Origin: Patescibacteria group bacterium UBA3458
GTDB lineage: Bacteria; Patescibacteriota; Minisyncoccia; Phycocordibacterales; UBA2100
NCBI GenBank assembly: GCA_002378745.1
Contig: DFRR01000013.1
Span: forward strand, 38,238 to 48,032
Direction: 5' to 3'
DNA length: 9,795 nt
Part shown: positions 1 to 6,848 of the stretch, in pieces
Layout of the letters: each line of letters begins with the position of its first letter
How positions within the stretch are numbered: the first letter of the stretch is position 1
Translations under genes and position numbers: made by a program
Notes under the pieces: generated by a model
Databases searched by the model: none
The model's input: the letters and a program-made list of their open reading frames with translations, nothing else
Told to the model about the DNA's origin: nothing

Positions 1-1
1 T

Positions 2-988
2 CGTACTCGGCCACCCGAGTGCTTCAAAATGGTGATGTAATGGTGCAATACGGAACACTTTTCTATGAAAGACGCGTTTAGCAATTTCCTGAATAATAGT
101 ACTTCCAACGGTTGCGACGAGTAGAAAACCGATAATGGGCAGTACCGCAATACCAATACCTTCGCCGAGTGTATCCGTCATAAAGACAATTGTCGCCAAT
201 GTAAGAGTTAGCGCCATGGTGCCCGTTTCTGTCATAAAGAAGCGAGCTGGTGGAATGTTAAACCAGAGGAATGCGAGAATTGCCCCCACGATCATTGCGG
301 CAAATGCAGCAAGGTCAATCTGGTTTTGTGCAAGCGCGATACCAGAGTACGCCGCAAAGATAATAGCAAACACGCCGCCGGCAAGTCCATCAATGCCATC
401 AATGATGCCGCTTGCGTACAAGGCAAGACTCACCAATACAAAGAATGGAATGATGAGCCATCCAATTTCTAGTGGCTGCGCAAACGGAATGCCAACCGAC
501 ACAATATCGAGCTTGGCATAGAACCACCAGCCAATGAAAGTAGACATAAGCACGACAAACGCGAGTCGTCGACGGAGTGAGAGCCCGTTGCCATTGAAGT
601 GAATATCTAAGATGTCGTTAATAAGTCCGACAAATGCGCCAGCACCGAGTGCAAAAAGTGGAATCCATGTTTGTGCTCGACTGAGAAAGTCCATTTTTAC
701 GGTCCCGGCAGTCGGCCATATAAGTGATATGAACCACGTACCAAGAATGGTTATGATTGCACTTCCCCATATCACAATGCCGCCCATACGTGGCACGTGC
801 CGTTCGCGCTCCTTATGCAATTTATTAAATTCAGTCGCCTCCTCACCACTGAGCGTATGCTTTCCGGGACGCTTTTTCCACGCTTTGTGTGCGTATAAAT
901 GATGCGTAATGAACGGAGTGATAGCGATTCCTACGGCAAATGCGATGAGTGCCGGAGTTATGATTTTAATAAAGTTTGCAAGTTCCAT
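2..988 (-). CDS. mraY: Phospho-N-acetylmuramoyl-pentapeptide transferase MraY, 3' end cut by window edge
   Basis: Integral membrane enzyme that transfers phospho-MurNAc-pentapeptide from UDP to undecaprenyl phosphate, making lipid I, the first membrane step of peptidoglycan synthesis. I translated 329 residues from the ATG at 988 to the window edge without a stop. MraY members are usually 320-360 aa, so only a short tail is missing. Hydrophobic segments lie near residues 8-28, 70-92, 108-124, 142-157, 176-193, 203-220, 227-243, 257-271 and 278-298. Family hallmarks are the RMGG stretch at 67-70, IDGIDGLAGG at 196-205 and PLHHHFE at 316-322; the last is specific to MraY rather than WecA/TagO. 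Active-site positions differ from the consensus: the usual Asp-Asp pair is N124-D125, and the usual MGDTG is MTETG at 252-256. The gene follows the carboxypeptidase by 8 bp. No Shine-Dalgarno is visible. Confidence 0.93.
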   Translation of the reverse strand, partial: MELANFIKIITPALIAFAVGIAITPFITHHLYAHKAWKKRPGKHTLSGEEATEFNKLHKERERHVPRMGGIVIWGSAIITILGTWFISLIWPTAGTVKMDFLSRAQTWIPLFALGAGAFVGLINDILDIHFNGNGLSLRRRLAFVVLMSTFIGWWFYAKLDIVSVGIPFAQPLEIGWLIIPFFVLVSLALYASGIIDGIDGLAGGVFAIIFAAYSGIALAQNQIDLAAFAAMIVGAILAFLWFNIPPARFFMTETGTMALTLTLATIVFMTDTLGEGIGIAVLPIIGFLLVATVGSTIIQEIAKRVFHRKVFRIAPLHHHFEALGWPST

Positions 989-996
989 AATGATTA

Positions 997-1935
997 CTAC
1001 TGCTCCGGTTCACGCAGTGTCGCGTGTGTGAGACGAACAACGTCATCAAAGCGAGCGTCTATTGTTGAGCCGAGTACCACGCTAATGAACGGATGTCCGG
1101 GCTCAGATTCGGTTATCACAGCAAGGTTGCCGCCGGCAAGATCAGTAAATCCTGTCTTTCCCAAAACGAGTCCGGGTAGCTTGGTGATGGCCCTGTTTGT
1201 ACTTGTTGCTTCATATACTTTTCCATGCACATTCGTGAACACGTCTTGTGCGTGCACTGTTGCTTCAAGCAATGCAGGATCAGTTATATAGACGTGTTGC
1301 AAAAACAGAGCGACGTCGCGTGCAGATCCGTAGGCACCGGCAAGTGCCGTATTGCTGTCGAGTCCGGTTTCATTCAAGAAGAATGTCTGTGATAGACCAA
1401 GCTCGCCGGTAAGTGCATTGAGTAGTGTGACGATGTCCGTTCCGGTAGTGCGCTCAATTGCTTCAGCGAGTGCTGCAGCTCCGTCGTTAGATGATGTGAT
1501 GAGCGTGTAATCAAGCAGGTCCTGCACGCGCCATAACTCTCCTTGCTCAAATCCCGACTCACCCTCGACAGCGAGCGCGGTGGCAGAGATGGAAACCATT
1601 GCATCCGGGTCGAGGTGTTCATGAACGAGCAATGCCACAAAGAGTTTCGTGAGTGATGCAAGTGGGAGCTGTGTCGTTTCGTTCTTTGCAAAGACAACAC
1701 TATTATTTGTACTATCAAATAGATACGCCGCACGTGCAATAACGGTAATGTCGACATTAGTTTGTTCTACGACAGTCTCTTGAGATAACGCCGCAGTGGC
1801 GCTCGCTTGTTGTTTTTGCGCCTGAGTTGTTGGCGTATACAGTGCCCCGGCAGCCAATCCGGTTACTCCAAAAAGAGACACCAACGCGAGGTATCCAAGG
1901 ACACTTTGTTTATTACTGTTCATTGGCATGGTCAT
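997..1935 (-). CDS. Membrane-anchored D-Ala-D-Ala carboxypeptidase-like protein (peptidase S11, PBP5 type)
   Basis: Serine DD-peptidase of the penicillin-binding family, expected to trim the terminal D-Ala from peptidoglycan stem peptides outside the membrane. All three active-site motifs are present in order: S94-L-T-K97 (nucleophile serine and lysine), S148-S-N150, and K260-T-G262 followed by FTDLAGGNL. An uncleaved signal or anchor helix spans about residues 12-33, followed by a Gln/Ala/Ser/Thr-rich linker to about 60. At 312 aa it has only the catalytic domain, with no room for the C-terminal PBP5 domain or amphipathic anchor, so the N-terminal helix must hold it to the membrane. Three in-frame ATGs (1935, 1929, 1923) could be the start, and all overlap the scpB end. 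I keep the first because GAG lies 4 bases before it. The S11 family also includes DD-endopeptidases, so the exact bond cut is inferred. Confidence 0.9.
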   Translation of the reverse strand: MTMPMNSNKQSVLGYLALVSLFGVTGLAAGALYTPTTQAQKQQASATAALSQETVVEQTNVDITVIARAAYLFDSTNNSVVFAKNETTQLPLASLTKLFVALLVHEHLDPDAMVSISATALAVEGESGFEQGELWRVQDLLDYTLITSSNDGAAALAEAIERTTGTDIVTLLNALTGELGLSQTFFLNETGLDSNTALAGAYGSARDVALFLQHVYITDPALLEATVHAQDVFTNVHGKVYEATSTNRAITKLPGLVLGKTGFTDLAGGNLAVITESEPGHPFISVVLGSTIDARFDDVVRLTHATLREPEQ

Positions 1936-2467
1936 CTGTCTCTATTATCGCAGTGGTGTGTAATGTTTCTGAAAGCGTATCATACTCAGGCAATTCTGAG
2001 GGGGTCGCAACTCCAATATGTGCAAGAAGCTCAGGAGTGGCTGTGTAGAGCCACGAACGAGCGTCATTCGGATCCTTTGCGCGTTCAAGAAGTCCGCGAA
2101 GAACCAACTGCCGTAGCGTTGCGCTCGAATTAACCCCACGGATGTAATCAATGGTTGCACGAGACGCTCCGTCGTTATAAAGCACAATAGCAAGCACTTC
2201 AAGTCCAGCAGTTCCAACATCTTTTTCTGTATCTTTCTTTTGGAGATCTTGAATGAATGAAGCATGGGCTGCTGCGGTGCGTAGCGAGAGTGTGGTTGCG
2301 GTCTCGTACACATCAATGCCCTGTTCAGCAATACTTTTGTGCAGCGTTGCAACAATCGCACTCAATTGGTCTACATCCACACTGAGTGCAGTCATTACAT
2401 CACTCTTTTTGAGTTCGCCGCCATGTGCGTACAAAAGCGCTTGTAATTTTTGAGCGGTATTATCCAT
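1913..2467 (-). CDS. scpB: Segregation and condensation protein B
   Basis: Winged-helix (kite) subunit that binds ScpA as a dimer and, with Smc, forms the bacterial condensin that organises and separates chromosomes. The protein is 184 aa, normal for ScpB. The N-terminal winged helix covers roughly residues 3-75. The second covers about 86-150 and carries the family signature: LEVLAIVLYNDGASRATIDYIRG with RGVNS at 110-114, then LRQLVLRGLLE. A short acidic, polar tail follows from about 165. Its ATG overlaps the scpA stop (shared ATGGATAA), the classic arrangement for translational coupling, and its own end overlaps the start of the carboxypeptidase gene. YNDG replaces the more usual YRQP before the recognition helix; this looks like ordinary divergence. 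No smc gene is in the window. Confidence 0.93.
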   Translation of the reverse strand: MDNTAQKLQALLYAHGGELKKSDVMTALSVDVDQLSAIVATLHKSIAEQGIDVYETATTLSLRTAAAHASFIQDLQKKDTEKDVGTAGLEVLAIVLYNDGASRATIDYIRGVNSSATLRQLVLRGLLERAKDPNDARSWLYTATPELLAHIGVATPSELPEYDTLSETLHTTAIIETDDHANEQ

Positions 2468-3191
2468 AGTGTGGTGTATCTATTTCTTCGTGTTGCAGTG
2501 TGATGTCAGAAAAATTCGTTTGTTGGTTTGCCCCGAGTACACCGCGTTTAACCAATTCAAGTAGTGCTAAAAAATGCACAATTGCCTCAACTCTATTAGT
2601 ACCTGACGTGACGCGTTTAAATGAATCGGTAAAAGAGGTTCGCATACGCTCGGTTAAACTCTCAATAACGTCTTCAAGACGTATTTCGCGTCCGATGTGC
2701 GCGGTCGGACTCTTGGCAAATGCAGACGGCAGTGCGGCAAGCAATTGTGCAAGTGTCTGGTGCAGGTGTGGTGCCGTGATGTCATTCGATGGTGCAAATA
2801 CAATCTCACGCGGTGCCACGTACTGTGGCAGGTATGCGCGCTTTCCCCATCGGCGTCTGAGCATTTTTGCGGCGTCACGAATGTGCGCATATAGTTTGAG
2901 TCGGTGTTCAAGCTCTCGAATATCAGCTTCCTCCTCGTTTGTAAGTTCAATTGATGGTAGTAGTGAACGTGATTTGATCAGCAGTAGCGTAGACGCAACC
3001 ACTACAAATTGTGCAGTTTCCGCAAGCGCTACGTGCGCATTCTTCTCGATGAACGATACGTACTCATCGGCTACTTTTGCAAGAGAAATATCGTTTACCT
3101 GTAGCTTCTGTTGTTCAATGAGGTCAAGTAAGAGCTCAAGAGGACCTCTAAACTCGCCTATTTCGAGTGTAAATGCTGACGTTCGCGGCAT
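2460..3191 (-). CDS. scpA: Segregation and condensation protein A (kleisin)
   Basis: Kleisin subunit that bridges the Smc head domains and binds ScpB. At 243 aa it is of normal length. The N-terminal kleisin domain carries the family block FRGPLELLLDLIEQQKLQVNDISLAKVADEYVSFIE between residues 14 and 49. The helix FVVVASTLLLIKSRSLLP at 62-79 is equally typical. The middle (about 85-165) is the variable, charged linker that binds ScpB. The C-terminal winged helix, about 168-232, contains IVHFLALLELVKRGVL, which contacts the Smc head. The start at 3191 is chosen because the kleisin block begins about 12 residues in, as expected. There is no Shine-Dalgarno, but a TATACT box lies 8 bases before the ATG. 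The 54 bp before this gene is one of the larger gaps in the window, so the scpA-scpB-carboxypeptidase-mraY run may be its own transcript. Confidence 0.94.
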   Translation of the reverse strand: MPRTSAFTLEIGEFRGPLELLLDLIEQQKLQVNDISLAKVADEYVSFIEKNAHVALAETAQFVVVASTLLLIKSRSLLPSIELTNEEEADIRELEHRLKLYAHIRDAAKMLRRRWGKRAYLPQYVAPREIVFAPSNDITAPHLHQTLAQLLAALPSAFAKSPTAHIGREIRLEDVIESLTERMRTSFTDSFKRVTSGTNRVEAIVHFLALLELVKRGVLGANQQTNFSDITLQHEEIDTPHYG

Positions 3192-3199
3192 ATATGCGT

Positions 3200-3205
3200 A
3201 GTATA
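3200..3205 (-). promoter_or_regulatory. Possible -10 box upstream of scpA
   Basis: TATACT on the minus strand, 8 bases before the scpA ATG, in the 54 bp gap after the aminopeptidase gene. A start about 7 bases downstream would leave a leader of one to three bases. No convincing -35 hexamer is found 16-18 bases upstream. The box lies inside an imperfect inverted repeat, GCGTA (3196-3200) and TACGC (3212-3216). Sequence resemblance only. Confidence 0.35.
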
Positions 3206-3245
3206 CCGCGATACGCGTGTGTTTTCCTGTGTATAGATAGGAGTA

Positions 3246-4481
3246 CTAGTCGAGCAAAAATTGCCCGTTATCGTACACCACTACGGTATCACCATTCTTC
3301 AAATGTGCCGTCACTGTGCGTTTCGCGGTTGAGATAATGTCAGTATGCACGGTTGAGTCATTGAACCCGAGTTTTGCAGCTTGTTGTTTAGTGAATTTTG
3401 TTACATCTCCGGTAAACGCATCATGATATGACATGCCCAGCGCGATGTGAGTATTTCCCTGCGCACCCCCCATGTTTTCGTCGTAGAGTGTTTCAGCCAT
3501 TGGCTTGGTAATGCGAGAAAAACGCTTATCGGTAAGAGAGAATTCACCAATTTTGTTCGCACCCTCTGTCGCAATCATTTGCTTAAGCAGCTTCTCGCCA
3601 CGACGCGCTTTACTCTTTACCACTTTCCCTTTCTCAAACCACAGCTCAATGCCGTCAATAACGTTGCCATATCGGTAGAGTGGCTGGTTGAAACGAATCC
3701 ATCCTTCAGTCCCTCGCCAGTCCGGTGAAGTAAATATCTCGAAACTTGGGATGTTTGCACCACGTCCTGAGAGCCATTTTCGCTTCTCTCCCGGAGTAAT
3801 CCATAAATCAACATCAACACCTTGCATGTGGAACTTCTCGGTTTTTTCAGTAATTTTTGAAAGCTTACTTCGGTGCTTCTCAAGACCCTTCGAAATATCG
3901 CGCCACTTTTGTACCGGATTCTTCTCATCCAAGTAGCATGCTTTGATAATTTGGTTCCAGTATTCTTTCTCGGTCATACCAACCTGCTCTGCCATAGCTC
4001 GAGTCCCGTAGAGTGCGAGCGTCCAGGTAAATTTTCCTTTGTTTTCCTTTTCGCGTCGCCAATCCATGAACTGCTTCATGGCAAGGCCGCGTTCCATAAT
4101 CTTTTTTGGATCTACACCTTTGAGGGATTCTTTGTTTGTTTCGGCAATCAGGTAGATGGAATGATCAATGGTATCAACGAGCCCCTTATAGTATTTACCC
4201 GGGAAGAACTTGAGCTGGTGCCCATCAGCCTTCAGATAGAAGTCACGAGCGACATTGAAGTTCTCGTCATCGTCCGGCATGTAGTTGGTAATGATGTGCG
4301 CACCCGCATCAAGAATGGCGTTGCGAGTGGCAATGAAGAGTGGCTTTGTGATTTCTCCACCGATGAGGTACACGACTTCCCCCTTCTTTACCCCCTTGCC
4401 ACCGTTGAGCGCAAAGTTAACGAGGATGTCGGCATATCGGTCGAGATACTTTTGTGCCGGTGTGTATGGTTGATGCTTCAT
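3246..4481 (-). CDS. M29-family metallo-aminopeptidase
   Basis: Cytoplasmic metal-dependent aminopeptidase of the family that includes AmpS of Staphylococcus and aminopeptidase T of Thermus; it removes N-terminal residues from peptides. At 411 aa it matches the usual length of about 410. The N-terminal domain (about 1-200) is less conserved. The C-terminal domain carries what look like all the metal ligands of the family: E248 in ANIPSFEIFTSPD, E313 in IGEFSLT, H345 in NTHIALG, and H379 with D381 in VHTDII; Y352 is the likely catalytic tyrosine. There is no signal peptide. The N-terminal half is rich in Lys (for example VKKGE, WRREKENKGK). The start at 4481 lies 10 bases after the aspS stop, with no Shine-Dalgarno. 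In context it is probably peptide recycling; substrate preference cannot be read from sequence. Confidence 0.9.
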   Translation of the reverse strand: MKHQPYTPAQKYLDRYADILVNFALNGGKGVKKGEVVYLIGGEITKPLFIATRNAILDAGAHIITNYMPDDDENFNVARDFYLKADGHQLKFFPGKYYKGLVDTIDHSIYLIAETNKESLKGVDPKKIMERGLAMKQFMDWRREKENKGKFTWTLALYGTRAMAEQVGMTEKEYWNQIIKACYLDEKNPVQKWRDISKGLEKHRSKLSKITEKTEKFHMQGVDVDLWITPGEKRKWLSGRGANIPSFEIFTSPDWRGTEGWIRFNQPLYRYGNVIDGIELWFEKGKVVKSKARRGEKLLKQMIATEGANKIGEFSLTDKRFSRITKPMAETLYDENMGGAQGNTHIALGMSYHDAFTGDVTKFTKQQAAKLGFNDSTVHTDIISTAKRTVTAHLKNGDTVVVYDNGQFLLD

Positions 4482-4491
4482 GTGTGTATGG

Positions 4492-5853
4492 TTAGTTTTC
4501 TAATGCGTCATCTGTTTCTGATAAGCGTGAGTCGATACGGTTCATATCGCGAGGGAAAAGTGTTGCCTCCTTCACGTTTTCAAGACCAAGAAGTTTTTGT
4601 GTCAGTCGCTCAAGCCCCATACCCCATCCACCATGCGGCGGAAGTCCATATTTGAAGGCTTGTAGGTAAAAGCCAAAGTTCTCAGGCCTCAGTCCTTTAG
4701 CAGTGAGTTTCTCGATGAGTGTATCAAGCCGATGTTCTCGTTGCCCTCCGGTCGTAATTTCAACACCCCGGAAGAGCAAATCAAAACTCTTGGTGAATCC
4801 CGGGTCTGTCTCGTCCTCATACGTATAGAACGGTCGTTTTGCGGTTGGATAATGTGTGATGAATATAAAGTCACTACTGTGCTCTTTTTGTGCCCATTCA
4901 CATAACCACCGCTCGTGTTCCGGCTCAAGGTCTGGTTCATTCAAACAGTCTTTGCCCGTTTGCTCGGTTATCAATGCTTGTGCTTCGCGCAACTTCATTC
5001 GAGGTATTGTTGCCGGGATGCGAGGAATTGTTGCTCCGAGAAGTGCAAACTCATGCACACAGGTTTCCTCAAGATGCTGCATAAGAAAGCGCATATAGCG
5101 TTCCTCCATGTTCATAATAGACGTGTGGTCTTCGATGAATCCCATCTCTACATCGAGTGAAGTGTACTCATTGAGATGACGTGTTGTTGCGTGTTTCTCT
5201 GCACGAAAGACGTTCCCAATTGAAAAGACGCGCTCAAAAACACCAACCATTATTTGCTTGTATAGCTGTGGGCTGGTTGCCAGGTACGCGTACCGATCTT
5301 TAAAGTACTCAACTTTAAAAATATTACCGCCGCCTTCAGCGTCATCCCCAACAAATTTCGGCGCCTGGAATTCGGTAAAACCTTCAGCGGTGAGGAATGT
5401 TCGGTATGCGGCTACTATCGCTGCCTGTACTTTAAAGATAGCTCGTTCTCTGTCGCGACGCAGTGTGAGCGGTCGGTAATCAAGAAGCGTATCCAAATTT
5501 AATTCGGCATCCATATCAAATGGAAGCTCGTGTGCTTGTGAGAGTACCGTGAGTGTGGAAATCACCAGTTCGATATCACCGTTTTGTTCATCCTTGCGCA
5601 TTTTCTCTGGACGTTCAACAACGCTGGCCTCGGCTTGCACCACCCACTGTTCACGAACAGATTGTGCAACGGGAAACGCATCTGACCCGTCTTTAACTAC
5701 CGCTTGTACGGTACCGCTACGATCGCGCAGTACAAGGAAGAGCACCTTTCCATGATCGCGACGTACATCAATCCATCCAGAGACGCTCACTGCTTCCCCT
5801 TTTTTTGTACCTAATTCACCAAGTGTCGTTCGTTCCATACGTCTATGTTGCAT
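4492..5853 (-). CDS. aspS: Aspartyl-tRNA synthetase, archaeal type (possibly non-discriminating)
   Basis: Class IIb synthetase that attaches aspartate to tRNA-Asp, and to tRNA-Asn as well if non-discriminating. The 453 aa length, without the large insertion domain of canonical bacterial AspRS (about 590 aa), marks it as archaeal/eukaryal type. An N-terminal OB-fold anticodon domain (about 22-105) has VSGWIDVRRDHGKVLFLVLRDRSG. The catalytic domain follows: SPQLYKQ at 194-200 for aspartate binding, motif 2 FRAEKHATTRHLNEY at 216-230, GGQREHR at 369-375, and motif 3 GMGLERL at 411-417. HATTRHLNE favours AspRS over AsnRS. The C-terminus runs about 15 residues past LFPRD, longer than archaeal relatives. 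A second ATG at 5838 (M6) starts exactly where relatives begin (MERT) and may be the true start. It sits 8 bp after trpS. Non-discriminating behaviour is inferred from R81-P82 in the anticodon-side loop and is weak. Confidence 0.93.
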   Translation of the reverse strand: MQHRRMERTTLGELGTKKGEAVSVSGWIDVRRDHGKVLFLVLRDRSGTVQAVVKDGSDAFPVAQSVREQWVVQAEASVVERPEKMRKDEQNGDIELVISTLTVLSQAHELPFDMDAELNLDTLLDYRPLTLRRDRERAIFKVQAAIVAAYRTFLTAEGFTEFQAPKFVGDDAEGGGNIFKVEYFKDRYAYLATSPQLYKQIMVGVFERVFSIGNVFRAEKHATTRHLNEYTSLDVEMGFIEDHTSIMNMEERYMRFLMQHLEETCVHEFALLGATIPRIPATIPRMKLREAQALITEQTGKDCLNEPDLEPEHERWLCEWAQKEHSSDFIFITHYPTAKRPFYTYEDETDPGFTKSFDLLFRGVEITTGGQREHRLDTLIEKLTAKGLRPENFGFYLQAFKYGLPPHGGWGMGLERLTQKLLGLENVKEATLFPRDMNRIDSRLSETDDALEN

Positions 5854-5861
5854 TCGTTAAT

Positions 5862-6806
5862 TTATACTGTGACTCCAATACGTGCTTTCACTTCTTGCAT
5901 CTTTTCTGCTGCGCGCTCACCCGCGGTTGCCGCACCGTTTGCTAAAATAGTGCGAACATCATCGTCAGAGATGCTGTTTCGCACCTCGCGCATCGGTGCG
6001 ACGACTGCCTCAATGTCTTCAATAAGCGCTTCTTTCAATGCTTTATAGTTGTTGGTGTTATTCTCATACAGCACATCAAGTTCTTGCGCATCCCTAAAGA
6101 GTGCATGAATGGCATATACCGTTTCCGGCCGTCCCCCTGTTGAGTCGGTGACAATACCCATAACTGCTTTGGTAATTTCTTCACGAGTGCCAAATAGTGG
6201 AATAGTGTTGCCGTAACTCTTGCTCATCTTCTTGCCATCAATTCCCGGCACAACACCAACACCTTCGAATATCTTTTCGGTTGGTGGAGTAAATATCTCG
6301 CCAAATGCGTTGTTGAATTTACTTGCCGCCTCTCGCGCATACTCAATGTGCTGTCGCTGATCTTCTCCAACAGGAACGATGTCGGTGTCGTACAACAAGA
6401 TATCCGCCGCCATGAGCATAGGATAGTTAAAGAGTCCTGCGTTTGCTTCGAGACCTTTCGCGACTTTGTCTTTGTACGCGTGTGCTTGCATGAGGAATGG
6501 TACGGTTACCAAACACTCGAATATCCAGGCAAGTTCGGTGTGCTGCGGTACGTCTGATTGCTTAAACAAGACCACACGTGACGGGTCAACACCCACTGCA
6601 ATGTAATCGCGCACAATATTGAAAATAGCAGCGCGGAGTGCCTCGGGGTCACGCATAGTGGTGAGCGCATGGTAGTCAACAACCATGAGATAGCTCTCAT
6701 ATTCAGTATAGAGGTCGACAAACGGCTTGAGGGCGCCAAAGTAGTTTCCGATATGGAGTGTTCCCGATGGTTGTAATCCGGTTAGAAGTCTTTGTTTGTG
6801 CGCCAT
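5862..6806 (-). CDS. trpS: Tryptophanyl-tRNA synthetase
   Basis: Class Ic synthetase that charges tRNA-Trp with tryptophan, acting as a homodimer in the cytoplasm. At 314 aa it is slightly shorter than the typical 325-335. The Rossmann catalytic core opens with LLTGLQPSGTLHIGN, with the HIGH-type signature H18-I-G-N21. VDYHALTT follows at 43-50, AHAYKDK at 108-114 and the conserved VGEDQRQHIE at 146-155 that recognises tryptophan and the dimer partner. The second ATP signature is K193-M-S-K-S197 in DGKKMSKSYGN. The C-terminal helical anticodon region runs from about 205 to the end. The ATG at 6806 is well placed, since the family begins a few residues before the TGLQPSG stretch. No Shine-Dalgarno is seen. 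It follows the histidine kinase gene by 42 bp, one of the larger gaps here, in which I see neither a clear terminator nor a clear promoter. Confidence 0.96.
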   Translation of the reverse strand: MAHKQRLLTGLQPSGTLHIGNYFGALKPFVDLYTEYESYLMVVDYHALTTMRDPEALRAAIFNIVRDYIAVGVDPSRVVLFKQSDVPQHTELAWIFECLVTVPFLMQAHAYKDKVAKGLEANAGLFNYPMLMAADILLYDTDIVPVGEDQRQHIEYAREAASKFNNAFGEIFTPPTEKIFEGVGVVPGIDGKKMSKSYGNTIPLFGTREEITKAVMGIVTDSTGGRPETVYAIHALFRDAQELDVLYENNTNNYKALKEALIEDIEAVVAPMREVRNSISDDDVRTILANGAATAGERAAEKMQEVKARIGVTV

Positions 6807-6848
6807 AATAGGCCCAATGGTAACAGCATTTTAGGGCTTTGGAAAGCA

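Noticed and set aside
25..45. Triple histidine in the left-edge gene as a possible novel metal site
   Set aside because: PLHHHFE is the standard MraY signature, so it is expected.
135..902. Plus-strand open frames at 135-521 and 612-902
   Set aside because: Both are antisense to mraY, whose minus-strand frame is open from 988 to the window edge and carries PLHHHFE and DGIDGLAGG.
997..1935. Beta-lactamase as an alternative for the S11 protein
   Set aside because: The SLTK, SSN and KTG spacing and the GxTDxAGxxL block after KTG fit S11 carboxypeptidases, and there is no class A ExxLN motif.
2500..3201. Plus-strand open frame of 233 codons
   Set aside because: It is antisense to nearly all of scpA. 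Its Ser/Ala/Arg-rich composition is what antisense reading of a coding region gives.
3196..3216. Inverted repeat GCGTA...TACGC around the scpA -10-like box
   Set aside because: A 5-base stem with 11 bases between is too short to call an operator or terminator. It is mentioned only as context for the promoter candidate.
3873..4655. Plus-strand open frame of 260 codons
   Set aside because: It lies antisense across the M29 peptidase and the 3' end of aspS, both with complete family motifs. The translation resembles no family and looks like a reverse-strand artefact.
6807..6848. Possible terminator or promoter between the histidine kinase and trpS
   Set aside because: Only short complementary GGGC/GCCC pieces are seen, without a stable stem and T-run, and there is no good -10 box near the trpS start.
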